A stretch of 64,000 nt of DNA from Noviherbaspirillum sp. UKPF54. GTDB lineage: Bacteria > Pseudomonadota > Gammaproteobacteria > Burkholderiales > Burkholderiaceae_D. Positions 1-7,103 of this stretch are shown here, in pieces; the first letter of the stretch is position 1, and the number at the start of each line of letters is the position of its first letter. The position numbers were made by a program, and so were the translations under genes. The notes beneath the pieces are model-generated. The model saw only the letters and a list, made by a program, of their open reading frames with translations. It was not told where the DNA came from and did no database searches. The stretch is from NCBI RefSeq assembly GCF_007874125.1, contig NZ_CP040128.1, positions 4,154,001 to 4,218,000 of the forward strand, given 5' to 3'.

Positions 1-54
1 TGGGACATGTTTGCCGTCGAGGCCGAGCTGCGTCATTCCGGCGACGGCAGCTGA
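1..54 (+). CDS. 3' end of an unidentified protein, cut by the window edge
   Basis: An open frame enters from the left edge and stops at TGA 52-54, giving 17 C-terminal residues ending in RHSGDGS. This is too short to assign a family. It converges on the small minus-strand gene at 70-303, with only 15 bases between the two stops. It is called because the frame is open to the edge and codon use is GC-rich like the rest of the window. Confidence 0.45.
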   Translation, partial: WDMFAVEAELRHSGDGS

Positions 55-69
55 CGGCGTTGCGCCGGA

Positions 70-303
70 TCAGGGCAGCGCTTGTTCTTCCCGCAACCAG
101 TCGAACAATTGCTGCAAGCCGTGCTGGGAGATTTCGATGGTGCCGGAGGCGGTGCTGTTGCCATCGGTGTTTTGCCTGATCTGAATCTGGATGGTGGCCC
201 TGTTTTCTGGCGGTAAGGTCACCACCAGTTGTTCGGTGCCGCCGTCGGTTGCATTCTGGACCACCGCCTTGCCAAGCTCCACTTCATGGAATGTCGATTT
301 CAT
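70..303 (-). CDS. small conserved-looking hypothetical protein (77 aa)
   Basis: A 77-residue soluble protein with no signal peptide or membrane segment. It has a beta-rich middle (alternating hydrophobic stretch LVVTLPP...ATIQIQIRQ) and a helical C-terminus (LQQLFDWLREEQ). The ATG at 301-303 is preceded on the minus strand by GGAGAG at normal spacing, which supports this start. I do not recognise the family. A divergent promoter region of about 280 bases separates it from the gene at 586. Confidence 0.6.
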   Translation of the reverse strand: MKSTFHEVELGKAVVQNATDGGTEQLVVTLPPENRATIQIQIRQNTDGNSTASGTIEISQHGLQQLFDWLREEQALP

Positions 304-321
304 TCATCTCTCCGCGCGACG

Positions 322-343
322 TTGATCTTTATTTATAGATCAA
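322..343. repeat. 7-bp inverted repeat in the intergenic region
   Basis: TTGATCT and AGATCAA form a perfect palindrome with 8 bases between the arms, just upstream of the minus-strand gene at 70-303. The 8-base gap is too wide for an FNR site. It may be a regulator's operator or simply a hairpin. No family can be named. Confidence 0.4.
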
Positions 344-529
344 TTGCCTGGCATTTCGAGTTGGGGCTACGCCTAGAAGGATGATCTTTGATTATCGTCA
401 GCGTGCGTTTGCGCCGCTGGCGAGCGTTGCGCCGACAGCGTCTTCGCGGAAAAGGAATTGGATGTCTTCGAAGATATTGTTACTATCAGGACAGTGCGTG
501 CGCAAAACACTTGCAGCGCGCCGTCATTT

Positions 530-543
530 TTGATCTTAATCAA
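530..543 (+). promoter_or_regulatory. perfect FNR/ANR-type binding palindrome
   Basis: TTGATCTTAATCAA matches the FNR/CRP-family consensus TTGAT-N4-ATCAA at all ten fixed positions. It lies 42 bases before the ATG of the NrfJ-like gene. Class II activation would put the transcript start at about 578, almost on the ribosome-binding site. The site may therefore repress a promoter overlapping it, or the true start lies elsewhere. The motif is seen directly; the regulation is inferred. Confidence 0.6.
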
Positions 544-585
544 TTGCGACGCTGCCATGTCGCTTCCCACTGAACAGGACTCTCC

Positions 586-957
586 ATGAAATCCCTTCCC
601 GCCCTAGTCGCGCTGGCCACGCTCAGCATGTCCGCCGCCTTCGCCGCGCCGCCAGCCGGCCACCCGACCCCTGCCGCCGCTGCCTCGATGATGGGCATGG
701 CGCCGGTCGCCGAGGCCGAACTGACGCAAAAGGGCAAGGTCGTGAGCACGACCGATGCCAACGAATACACCTATATCGAAGTCACGCAAGGCCAGCAAAC
801 CACCTGGCTGGCGGCGCAGAAGTTGTCGCTGAAGAAGGGAGACACGATCCGTTACGACAACGGCGCCGTCATGACCAACTTCTACAGCAAGCTGCTGAAG
901 CGTACCTTCCCAAGCGTGACCTTCGTCAACCGCGTCGTCGTTTCCAACGGCAAGTAA
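586..957 (+). CDS. periplasmic NrfJ-like small protein
   Basis: 123 residues with a clear Sec signal peptide (about residues 1-20, ending AFA-AP), a Pro/Ala/Met-rich segment, and then a compact beta domain. The order of motifs (TYIEVTQGQQTTWLAA, KKGDTIRY, GAVMTNFYSKLLKRTFP) resembles small OB-fold-like periplasmic proteins annotated as NrfJ-related, which occur near nitrite reductase or cytochrome genes in other bacteria. No nrf genes are in this window, so the role is unknown. The upstream perfect FNR box fits an oxygen- or nitrogen-oxide-related job. The start is supported by AGGA about 7 bases upstream and by the signal peptide. Confidence 0.75.
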   Translation: MKSLPALVALATLSMSAAFAAPPAGHPTPAAAASMMGMAPVAEAELTQKGKVVSTTDANEYTYIEVTQGQQTTWLAAQKLSLKKGDTIRYDNGAVMTNFYSKLLKRTFPSVTFVNRVVVSNGK

Positions 958-1202
958 GCGCGCCGCGCGTTTCCGCATCGCCGCCGGCCGGCTGCGACAT
1001 CGCCGCGTGCGGTGCGGAACATTCCGCTTCTTCCTCTCTTCCCGGCGCGCACCGCTTGAGTTTGCGCATCGCGACCGCATCATCGCCCTGATAGATTGAA
1101 CCACGACTGCGGGCATGCAATGCGGATGCAGCCACGACTGCTTCTGCGCGCTCGTTCCCGCTGCCATTCCATTTCTGTCTTGATTCCGCACGAGGAGGCT
1201 TG

Positions 1203-2525
1203 ATGCGCGCATCTCAGCCGCTGCTGGCAGGCATGCTGGCCGTTTTGCTTGCCGGCTGCGGCGACGTGGCCAAGCTGCCGCTGGAGTCCGGGATCGGGCC
1301 GCAGCCGGCCTTGCCGGAACCGGCGATGTCGTTGCTTCCCACCGTCCATGTGGCCAAGGCCACCGGCTGGCCACCCGGTGCCATGCCGCAGGCCGCGCCC
1401 GGCTTGGCCGCAAATGCGTTTGCCAGCGGCCTGGACCACCCGCGCTGGCTGTACGTGCTGCCTAACGGCGACGTGCTCGTTGCTGAAACCAATGCCCCGC
1501 CCAAACCGGAAGACAGCAAAGGCATCCGTGGCTGGTTCATGAAACGCTTCATGCGGCGCGCCGGCGCGGCCGGGCCGAGCGCCAACCGCATCACCCTGCT
1601 GCGCGACGCCGACGGCGACGGCGTGGCCGAAACCCGCACCGTCTTTTTGCAGGGGCTGCATTCGCCGTTCGGCATGGCGCTGGTGGGCAACGACCTCTAC
1701 GTCGCCAATACCGACGCCATCGTGCGCTTCCCCTATCGCACCGGACAGACGCAGATCACCGCACCCGGCACCAAGGTCGCCGACCTGCCCGCCGGCCCGA
1801 TCAATCACCACTGGACCAAGAACCTCGTCGCCAGCCGCGACGGACGCCGCCTGTACGCGAGCGTCGGCTCCAACAGCAATGCCGCGGAAAACGGCATCGA
1901 CAACGAAACCAACCGCGCCGCCATCCTCGAAGTCGACCCGGCCAGCGGCAGCACGCGCGTGTTCGCCTCCGGCTTGCGCAATCCAGTTGGCATGGCGTGG
2001 CAGCCGCAAAGCGGCGCGCTCTGGGTCGCCGTCAATGAGCGCGACGAACTGGGCAGCGACCTGGTTTCCGACTACATGACATCGGTAAAGGAGGGCGCGT
2101 TTTACGGCTGGCCCTACAGCTACTACGGTCGCAATATCGATACCCGCGTCAAGCCGCAGCGCCCCGACCTGGTAAACAAGGCCGTGGTGCCCGACTACGC
2201 GCTGGGGGCGCATACCGCGTCGCTGGGGCTGACGTTTTACGAGGGCAGCCTGTTTCCCGAACAATACGCAGGCGGCGCCTTCGTCGGCCAGCACGGTTCA
2301 TGGAACCGCAAGCCATACAGCGGCTACCGGGTCGTGTTCATTCCATTTGTGAACGGCAAACCGGTTGGCATGCCGGAAGACGTGTTGACAGGATTCCTGA
2401 GTGAAAAGGGCGAGGCGCTCGGCCGTCCGGTCGGCGTCGCCGTCGACCGCCGCGGTGCATTGCTGGTGGCCGATGACGTCGGCAATACCGTATGGCGCGT
2501 GACGCCCGCCGCGCGTGGTCGATAG
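1203..2525 (+). CDS. lipoprotein of the PQQ-type sugar (L-sorbosone) dehydrogenase family
   Basis: A 440-aa lipoprotein. The signal peptide ends in lipobox LLAGC, so the protein is probably membrane-anchored facing the periplasm. The rest has the six-bladed propeller signatures of soluble glucose/sorbosone dehydrogenases: [57 protein letters not shown], and a late [19 protein letters not shown] blade. Members oxidise aldoses or sorbosone with PQQ, but many homologues have no known substrate. GAGGAGG sits at 1192-1198, close to both TTG 1200 and ATG 1203; ATG is preferred. The gene stands alone. Confidence 0.85.
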   Translation: MRASQPLLAGMLAVLLAGCGDVAKLPLESGIGPQPALPEPAMSLLPTVHVAKATGWPPGAMPQAAPGLAANAFASGLDHPRWLYVLPNGDVLVAETNAPPKPEDSKGIRGWFMKRFMRRAGAAGPSANRITLLRDADGDGVAETRTVFLQGLHSPFGMALVGNDLYVANTDAIVRFPYRTGQTQITAPGTKVADLPAGPINHHWTKNLVASRDGRRLYASVGSNSNAAENGIDNETNRAAILEVDPASGSTRVFASGLRNPVGMAWQPQSGALWVAVNERDELGSDLVSDYMTSVKEGAFYGWPYSYYGRNIDTRVKPQRPDLVNKAVVPDYALGAHTASLGLTFYEGSLFPEQYAGGAFVGQHGSWNRKPYSGYRVVFIPFVNGKPVGMPEDVLTGFLSEKGEALGRPVGVAVDRRGALLVADDVGNTVWRVTPAARGR

Positions 2526-2676
2526 CGTGTTCTGCGTAGCTGGAAATGCACGCCACTTGAGGCAGCTCCAATCGCATGAATGAAATGCGCACTAATCGGT
2601 CGGCGGCCATCTAACCAGCTTTCCGGCCTGCGTGCCGATGCCTTACCGCGCGCCGGCTGCCGTGGAGGAGAACGCT

Positions 2677-3669
2677 GTGAAAGCATTCGCCCGTGCCCTG
2701 GCCGACCTGCACCACCTGGCAAGTGCCGCTTCGGTCCAGGCATTCCCAAGCGAGGCAATGCGCTTGCTGCAGAACTGGATTACCTTCGATGGCGCAGTCC
2801 TGGGCATGGGCCGCGCCGAAGAGGCACCGCAGGCCGGGCTTGAAATCGCCGAAGCCTATGTGCACAACAGGGCGTCGTCCATCCTCGACGACTATCCCGA
2901 GGTGTCGGCCGCCGACCCCATCACGCACGCCTTCCTTGACGGGTTGGCCGCGCCCTTGCGCTGCGACTGCCGCAGCCTGTACGCCAGTCGCGCGCGCGAA
3001 GGGCTCGCGGCGTTTTCGCGCCGGCACGACCTGCACCACCTGATGATCTTTGGCGATGCGCCGCCGGCACGGGCGCCGGCGCGCTGGCTGGTCATGTACC
3101 GTGGCACCGGCCTGCCATTTGGCGCCGGAGACGCGCAGCGCCTGTACGCGCTATGGCTGCATCTGGATATTGCGATCGGCGCCAACCGGCGCCGGGCACT
3201 GGAAAGCCTCGCGTCCGATCGCGCCGCCGAGTCCGCCGCCACCGTTGTCGCCGATATGCGGCGCGCGCTGGCGCTGGCGACGCCCCACGGCGCCATCCTC
3301 GCCGCCGATCCCTTGTTCGTTGCGCTGCTGCGCAAGGAATGGGCGGACTTTCAGGAAATCAGCCTGCCGCAGCCGGCGCTCGACAGCGCCATGCAGGGGC
3401 GGGGCTACCGGGGAAAATGCATCGATATCCAGTTTTCCTGGCACTTCGGCAGCCTCGCGTGCAGTGCCAGGCCGGCCGCGCCGGCGCGCCTGAGTCCCGC
3501 CGAAAACCGCGTCGCCATGCTGTTTTCGGCCGGAATGAGCCAGAAGGAAGTGGCGCGCGCGCTCGGCGTCTCCGAGCATACGGTACGCGCGCAGCTGAAA
3601 AGCTCGTATTCGAAGCTCGGCGTGCACGACAAGGCGGAACTGACCCGCTACGTCGTCCTGAACTCCTGA
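2677..3669 (+). CDS. LuxR-type HTH transcriptional regulator
   Basis: 330 aa. The C-terminal 65 residues are a LuxR/GerE helix-turn-helix (LSPAENRVAMLFSAGMSQKEVARALGVSEHTVRAQLKSSYSKLG). The N-terminal about 250 residues look like a GAF-like or divergent sensor region with no membrane segments. There is no clear acyl-homoserine-lactone signature and no luxI neighbour. I chose GTG 2677 because GGAGGAG lies 6 bases upstream (2664-2670). The frame stays open upstream to ATG 2638 and GTG 2632, which lack a good ribosome-binding site. The ligand and targets are unknown. Confidence 0.8.
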   Translation: MKAFARALADLHHLASAASVQAFPSEAMRLLQNWITFDGAVLGMGRAEEAPQAGLEIAEAYVHNRASSILDDYPEVSAADPITHAFLDGLAAPLRCDCRSLYASRAREGLAAFSRRHDLHHLMIFGDAPPARAPARWLVMYRGTGLPFGAGDAQRLYALWLHLDIAIGANRRRALESLASDRAAESAATVVADMRRALALATPHGAILAADPLFVALLRKEWADFQEISLPQPALDSAMQGRGYRGKCIDIQFSWHFGSLACSARPAAPARLSPAENRVAMLFSAGMSQKEVARALGVSEHTVRAQLKSSYSKLGVHDKAELTRYVVLNS

Positions 3670-3796
3670 GCGTGCACGCCGGCTCATTGTTTGGGCAAGC
3701 GCAGACCAGCATCCAGGTATCGGTGGTACAAGCTAGCTTTTGTCATCAACCGGTGTGCGCTACGCGCGGCGCACGCCACTTCATTTCAGGCAAGAC

Positions 3797-4210
3797 ATGC
3801 GTCTTTTCTTCGCACGACTGATGGCCGATCCGCACAACCGCACGCTGGCCATGCGTGCCGCATTCCTGTTCTATGCTGCGGTGATCGTGTTCGGGTCGAT
3901 TCCCGGCGCGCGCGCCGAAATCGGCGAATTTGCGTCGGGCCTGACCTTGCACTTGGCAGCGTATTCCTTCATTGCCTTGCTGCTGTTTTGCGGCGCGCAG
4001 GGCTGCGCCTGGCGCAAGGCATGCAAGGCTTTCCTGATCATCGCCGCGATGGGCGCCGTCGACGAATGCGTGCAAAGCCTGTTCTCCTATCGTGGCGCCA
4101 GCGTGCTGGACTGGTTCATCGATATCAATGCCGGCCTGTTCACCACGGCCTTCCTGTGGTCGATCTGGCCAAAAGAAGAGGTCGGCGAAAAATCGACTTC
4201 GCTTTCCTGA
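3797..4210 (+). CDS. VanZ-like membrane protein
   Basis: 137 aa with four predicted membrane helices. The VanZ-family signature is near the third and fourth helices (DECVQSLFSYRGASVLDWFIDINAG, matching the family's DE..Q.F..R..s..D...N..G pattern). VanZ proteins occur widely in bacteria and have been linked to glycopeptide resistance only in a few operons; here no such genes are near. ATG 3797 follows a weak AGGCAAG. A TTG at 3740 would add 19 polar residues and is less likely. Confidence 0.75.
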   Translation: MRLFFARLMADPHNRTLAMRAAFLFYAAVIVFGSIPGARAEIGEFASGLTLHLAAYSFIALLLFCGAQGCAWRKACKAFLIIAAMGAVDECVQSLFSYRGASVLDWFIDINAGLFTTAFLWSIWPKEEVGEKSTSLS

Positions 4211-4373
4211 TCCGCGACCGGTTCTATGGATGCAGTTATCGCACCAAATGATGCATATGGGAACTAGTAGTCCGCTGCCTGTCTAAGCGTGCACCTTGCC
4301 CTCTTCAATGCGTCTGGCATGACACTTGCGTTTTCCCGATAACGATCCAACTATCCGACAGGAAAAGAACAAA

Positions 4374-4718
4374 TTGTATTTACTAAAAAATATTCGGCGT
4401 ATACGCGGCCTGGATGGTGCCGGCATAACGGCATCGATTTATCGTGATGCGACGCGCGTAGGCTGGGTGCAAATTCCGGCCGACGGTGGCGCCGCATTGT
4501 TCACTTTTGATATCGATGGTGATCGTGCGCCGTTTGAGCAATATGTCGAACACTGGTGGAATACGTCGCAGGCCCAGGTATCGTTCGATCTCACCGCACT
4601 CGAATTTGCGCGCAGCACCTATGGCTTTACGCCGCGTCTGCATGCAAAGCTGAAATACTGGGTCGCGGCGCTGGTGCAAGCCGCCAGTGAAGTAAAAAAA
4701 TTCAAGACTGCTGCTTGA
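4374..4718 (+). CDS. hypothetical protein (about 114 aa)
   Basis: A soluble protein with an N-terminal mixed beta region (ITASIYRDATRVGWVQIPADGG, ALFTFDIDGD) and a C-terminal helical region rich in aromatic residues (YVEHWWNTSQ, KLKYWVAALVQAASEVKKF). No family is recognised. TTG 4374 is preceded by AGGAAAAG and is a plausible start; an upstream TTG at 4326 is also open. Its last 17 bases overlap the 3' end of the convergent ChaN-like gene. Codon bias and length favour a real gene, but this is one of the less certain calls. Confidence 0.55.
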   Translation: MYLLKNIRRIRGLDGAGITASIYRDATRVGWVQIPADGGAALFTFDIDGDRAPFEQYVEHWWNTSQAQVSFDLTALEFARSTYGFTPRLHAKLKYWVAALVQAASEVKKFKTAA

Positions 4719-5679
4719 GCCCGGGCGGGGCGGGTGACGTGGCTGGCGCCGCCGGAATGGTGTCGCATGGATTGACCCGCCGCGATACACGCGGTGTAAA
4801 CCACACATAATCGAACATCTGTCCCAGCGGTCCGTTCGCATAGGCCGCAGGATTTTGCGACGTATCCACTTGCATCATTCCCACAGATATGAGCACCGCT
4901 TGCGGCGCCCGCGCTGCGATATATAGCGGAACTGCCATGTCGCGTCGCGCATGGCCGCTGCCGATAATGGCAACGGCACCCTTGTCGGCGAACCGCAACA
5001 TCGTATCTGCCATGACCGCGTCACGCGCGCGTTGCGCCTTGGCGATCGCGTCGACCACATGTTGCGGCACCTTGCCGCAATGTCCGTCATAGATATCCCT
5101 GGCCAGCCGTTCCTGACGTTCTGGTGTCCACACGGTTTCTAATGCCAAACGCTCGTCCTCGCCCGTTCCGAGCGCGCCAAATCCTTGACGCGACACTACC
5201 CGCAACTCTTCCCGCGACAGGTTGGCCGCCACCACCGGCAACCCGTATTGCAGCGCCAAGCTCAGTAGCGGTTCATAAGCCTGCCACTCCCATCCCTTGC
5301 GCATCAGATCGCCCAGCGCCTTGAGCTTGTCGCCGAACGGCTGGCTGCTATTCAGGACGTCGTCCAGCTTGCCTTGCTGGTCGCGGTCGTATTGTTCCAT
5401 GACCAGCGCCGGGCGCCTGCCGCTTTGTGCGATCTGTTGCAACAGTGTCGCCTGAATGTCGTGGTGCATCCGGTTGTCGTGAATTTCCCCGAGCAGTACG
5501 AAGCGCGCTTCGGATGTCTGCTGCGCCAATACTCCGGGCTCGATGAAGCGCTGCTGCGAAACATTCCAAACCTTGCCGGCAAGCGGGTGCGACAGCTGAT
5601 CCTCGCCCACGTGCGCGCAGGAGGCAAGACCCAGAGCGAGCATGCCTATTCCGAACAACCTTCCCAGTGTGCTTACCAT
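4702..5679 (-). CDS. ChaN-like haem-/iron-related lipoprotein
   Basis: 325 aa with a signal peptide and lipobox LASC at about residue 20, then the ChaN/DUF399 fold. The conserved GEIHDN motif (FVLLGEIHDNRMHH), the VMEQYDRDQQ segment, WEWQAYEPLL, and a C-terminal GSGHARRDMAVPLYI are all present. The Campylobacter ChaN homologue is a haem-binding lipoprotein tied to iron uptake, and other members are uncharacterised. No iron-uptake genes are adjacent. It ends in a Pro/Ala-rich tail. It is convergent with the gene at 4374 and shares 17 bases with it. Confidence 0.8.
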   Translation of the reverse strand: MVSTLGRLFGIGMLALGLASCAHVGEDQLSHPLAGKVWNVSQQRFIEPGVLAQQTSEARFVLLGEIHDNRMHHDIQATLLQQIAQSGRRPALVMEQYDRDQQGKLDDVLNSSQPFGDKLKALGDLMRKGWEWQAYEPLLSLALQYGLPVVAANLSREELRVVSRQGFGALGTGEDERLALETVWTPERQERLARDIYDGHCGKVPQHVVDAIAKAQRARDAVMADTMLRFADKGAVAIIGSGHARRDMAVPLYIAARAPQAVLISVGMMQVDTSQNPAAYANGPLGQMFDYVWFTPRVSRRVNPCDTIPAAPATSPAPPGLKQQS

Positions 5680-5976
5680 CCTGTTCCTTTATAAACATTA
5701 ATAACTGGCAACATTCCAACGACTAAGAAAATCTCTTCCATTCCTAGGAATTCCCGGGTGCCGCCGCTTGAATATTTGCTCATAAAAACAATGACTTAAT
5801 GCTTCTTGTGAGCGTGGTACGTCATTTGCTACATGGAAAATCTATGCCCGGCCCATTGCCGGACACATTATTCATCCAAAACCCAGGGGGGAAAAATGAC
5901 TTATCTCACGTGGCTGGAAGATGGGGTGGTCGTCAAGCATTCCTCCAATGGTAATGCCGCCCTAGGAGAGCGCGCG

Positions 5977-6276
5977 ATGAAGCGAATCGTCGCAGCGGCA
6001 GTGCTGCTTGCCGCCGCCGGTGCGCTCCCGGCGCAGACCATCGTTCCTACGCTTGACCAACCCGGACGCAAGGGCGACATGGCGCGCCTGGTGCAGCAAA
6101 AAGCCAAGGAAAAGTTTGACACCGCTGACCGCGACAAGGACGGCAAGCTGTCCCAGGAAGAAGTCGCTGCCGCTTTTCCGTACATGACCGAACATTTCGC
6201 CAAGTACGACAAGGACGGCGACGGCTTCCTGAGCTGGGAAGAATTCCTCGGCCATAACCGCTGGAAGAAAGACTAG
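5977..6276 (+). CDS. secreted EF-hand calcium-binding protein
   Basis: 99 aa: an N-terminal signal peptide (MKRIVAAAVLLAAAGALPAQ) and two canonical EF-hand loops, DRDKDGKLSQEE and DKDGDGFLSWEE, with acidic ligands at positions 1, 3, 5 and 12. It probably binds calcium in the periplasm. ATG 5977 follows AGGAGAG and starts exactly at the signal peptide. An in-frame ATG at 5896 also has a strong GGGGGG upstream but would bury the signal peptide, so I rejected it. The gene is 21 bases before the CZB gene and probably co-transcribed with it. Confidence 0.85.
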   Translation: MKRIVAAAVLLAAAGALPAQTIVPTLDQPGRKGDMARLVQQKAKEKFDTADRDKDGKLSQEEVAAAFPYMTEHFAKYDKDGDGFLSWEEFLGHNRWKKD

Positions 6277-6297
6277 CTTCATCAACTGGAGAAAAAC

Positions 6298-6651
6298 ATG
6301 GATTTGCATCAGGCAGTCGAAAAGCATGCTGAATGGAAAGTAAAGTTTCGCAGCGCGATCTCGAAAAAGGAAACGATGGATGCGCTCACCATCGCCAAGG
6401 ACAATTGCTGCGAGCTGGGAAAATGGCTGCATGGCGATGCCAAATCCCGCTACGGTTCGCTGCCGAGCTACGCCGAATGTTTGCTGAAACATGCCACTTT
6501 CCATGCCGAAGCCGGCAAGGTCGCGCATGCGATCAACGCGAAGAATTTCGACCAAGCCGAGGCGATGCTCGGCGGCGGTACCAGCTATTACCAAGCTTCC
6601 AGCGCCGTCGGTGTGGCGATCGGCCATTTACGTAAGGAAATTGGCGCGTAA
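6298..6651 (+). CDS. stand-alone CZB (chemoreceptor zinc-binding) domain protein
   Basis: 117 aa consisting only of a CZB domain. The expected zinc ligands are visible: a histidine in VEKHAEWKVKFR, a cysteine in NCCELGKWLHG, and histidines in LLKHATFHAEAG. CZB domains usually sit at the end of chemoreceptors or diguanylate cyclases and sense zinc or oxidants such as HOCl through the cysteine. A free-standing copy may act in trans or as a small zinc-binding protein. The ribosome-binding site is GGAG. It directly follows the EF-hand gene. Confidence 0.85.
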   Translation: MDLHQAVEKHAEWKVKFRSAISKKETMDALTIAKDNCCELGKWLHGDAKSRYGSLPSYAECLLKHATFHAEAGKVAHAINAKNFDQAEAMLGGGTSYYQASSAVGVAIGHLRKEIGA

Positions 6652-6784
6652 ATCCAGTCTTTAGCCGGAATCTCCTGTACTACAATGATTATGGAAGAAG
6701 TGAGGGCTAACTCGCCGCTCAGGGGCGATGACGATGCACCTCCTTCCTCGCCGGTGTGGCGACGCATTGGTAGCGAAAATCCGG

Positions 6785-6806
6785 CCGACGCCGGCCGGCG
6801 CGTCGG
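6785..6806. repeat. GC-rich inverted repeat downstream of the CZB gene
   Basis: CCGACGC and GCGTCGG are perfect 7-bp arms around a CGGCCGGC loop that is itself self-complementary. It sits between the CZB stop and the nrdJ promoter, so it could help end upstream transcription. No T-run follows, so a classical intrinsic terminator is not supported. Confidence 0.4.
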
Positions 6807-6828
6807 TGTAAAATCCACCCGGAAATTC

Positions 6829-6869
6829 TTGACCTGAATCAAGCAATATCGCTGTTCGCGTCTTATAGA
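6829..6869 (+). promoter_or_regulatory. FNR-type class II promoter for nrdJ
   Basis: TTGACCTGAATCAA (6829-6842) matches TTGAT-N4-ATCAA at nine of ten positions. A -10-like TATAGA lies at 6864-6869. The distance between the centres is 31 bases, within one base of the spacing of a promoter activated by FNR bound at -41.5. This would start transcription near 6876 and leave a leader of about 228 bases before the nrdJ ATG. Motif and spacing are seen; anaerobic activation is inferred. Confidence 0.6.
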
Positions 6870-7103
6870 ATGACCCGCTGTCAGCCAGCGCGCCGTGACA
6901 TTTCGACGGAATGAAAACAAGGTGATACAGCTAAATGAGAGTCGGCGTAGGCGATGCATAATGAAGGGCATCGCGAGCTGCCCATGACCGCTTGTCACCG
7001 CGCTTGCATTCCACATTCCACGCAGCCGGTTGACACCGATTTCCCCGATTCCCTGTAATTTTTTCGACGGGCCGGCTCGCATGCCGATGCCCAGGAGACC
7101 TCC

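Noticed and set aside
5896..5976. Upstream start for the EF-hand protein (ATG 5896 with strong GGGGGG)
   Set aside because: It would add 27 polar residues before a clear signal peptide. ATG 5977 has its own AGGAGAG and matches the signal peptide exactly.
6652..7103. Cobalamin riboswitch in the nrdJ leader
   Set aside because: B12-dependent genes often carry one, but I could not find the conserved B12-box or the core elements. The FNR-type promoter explains the region better.
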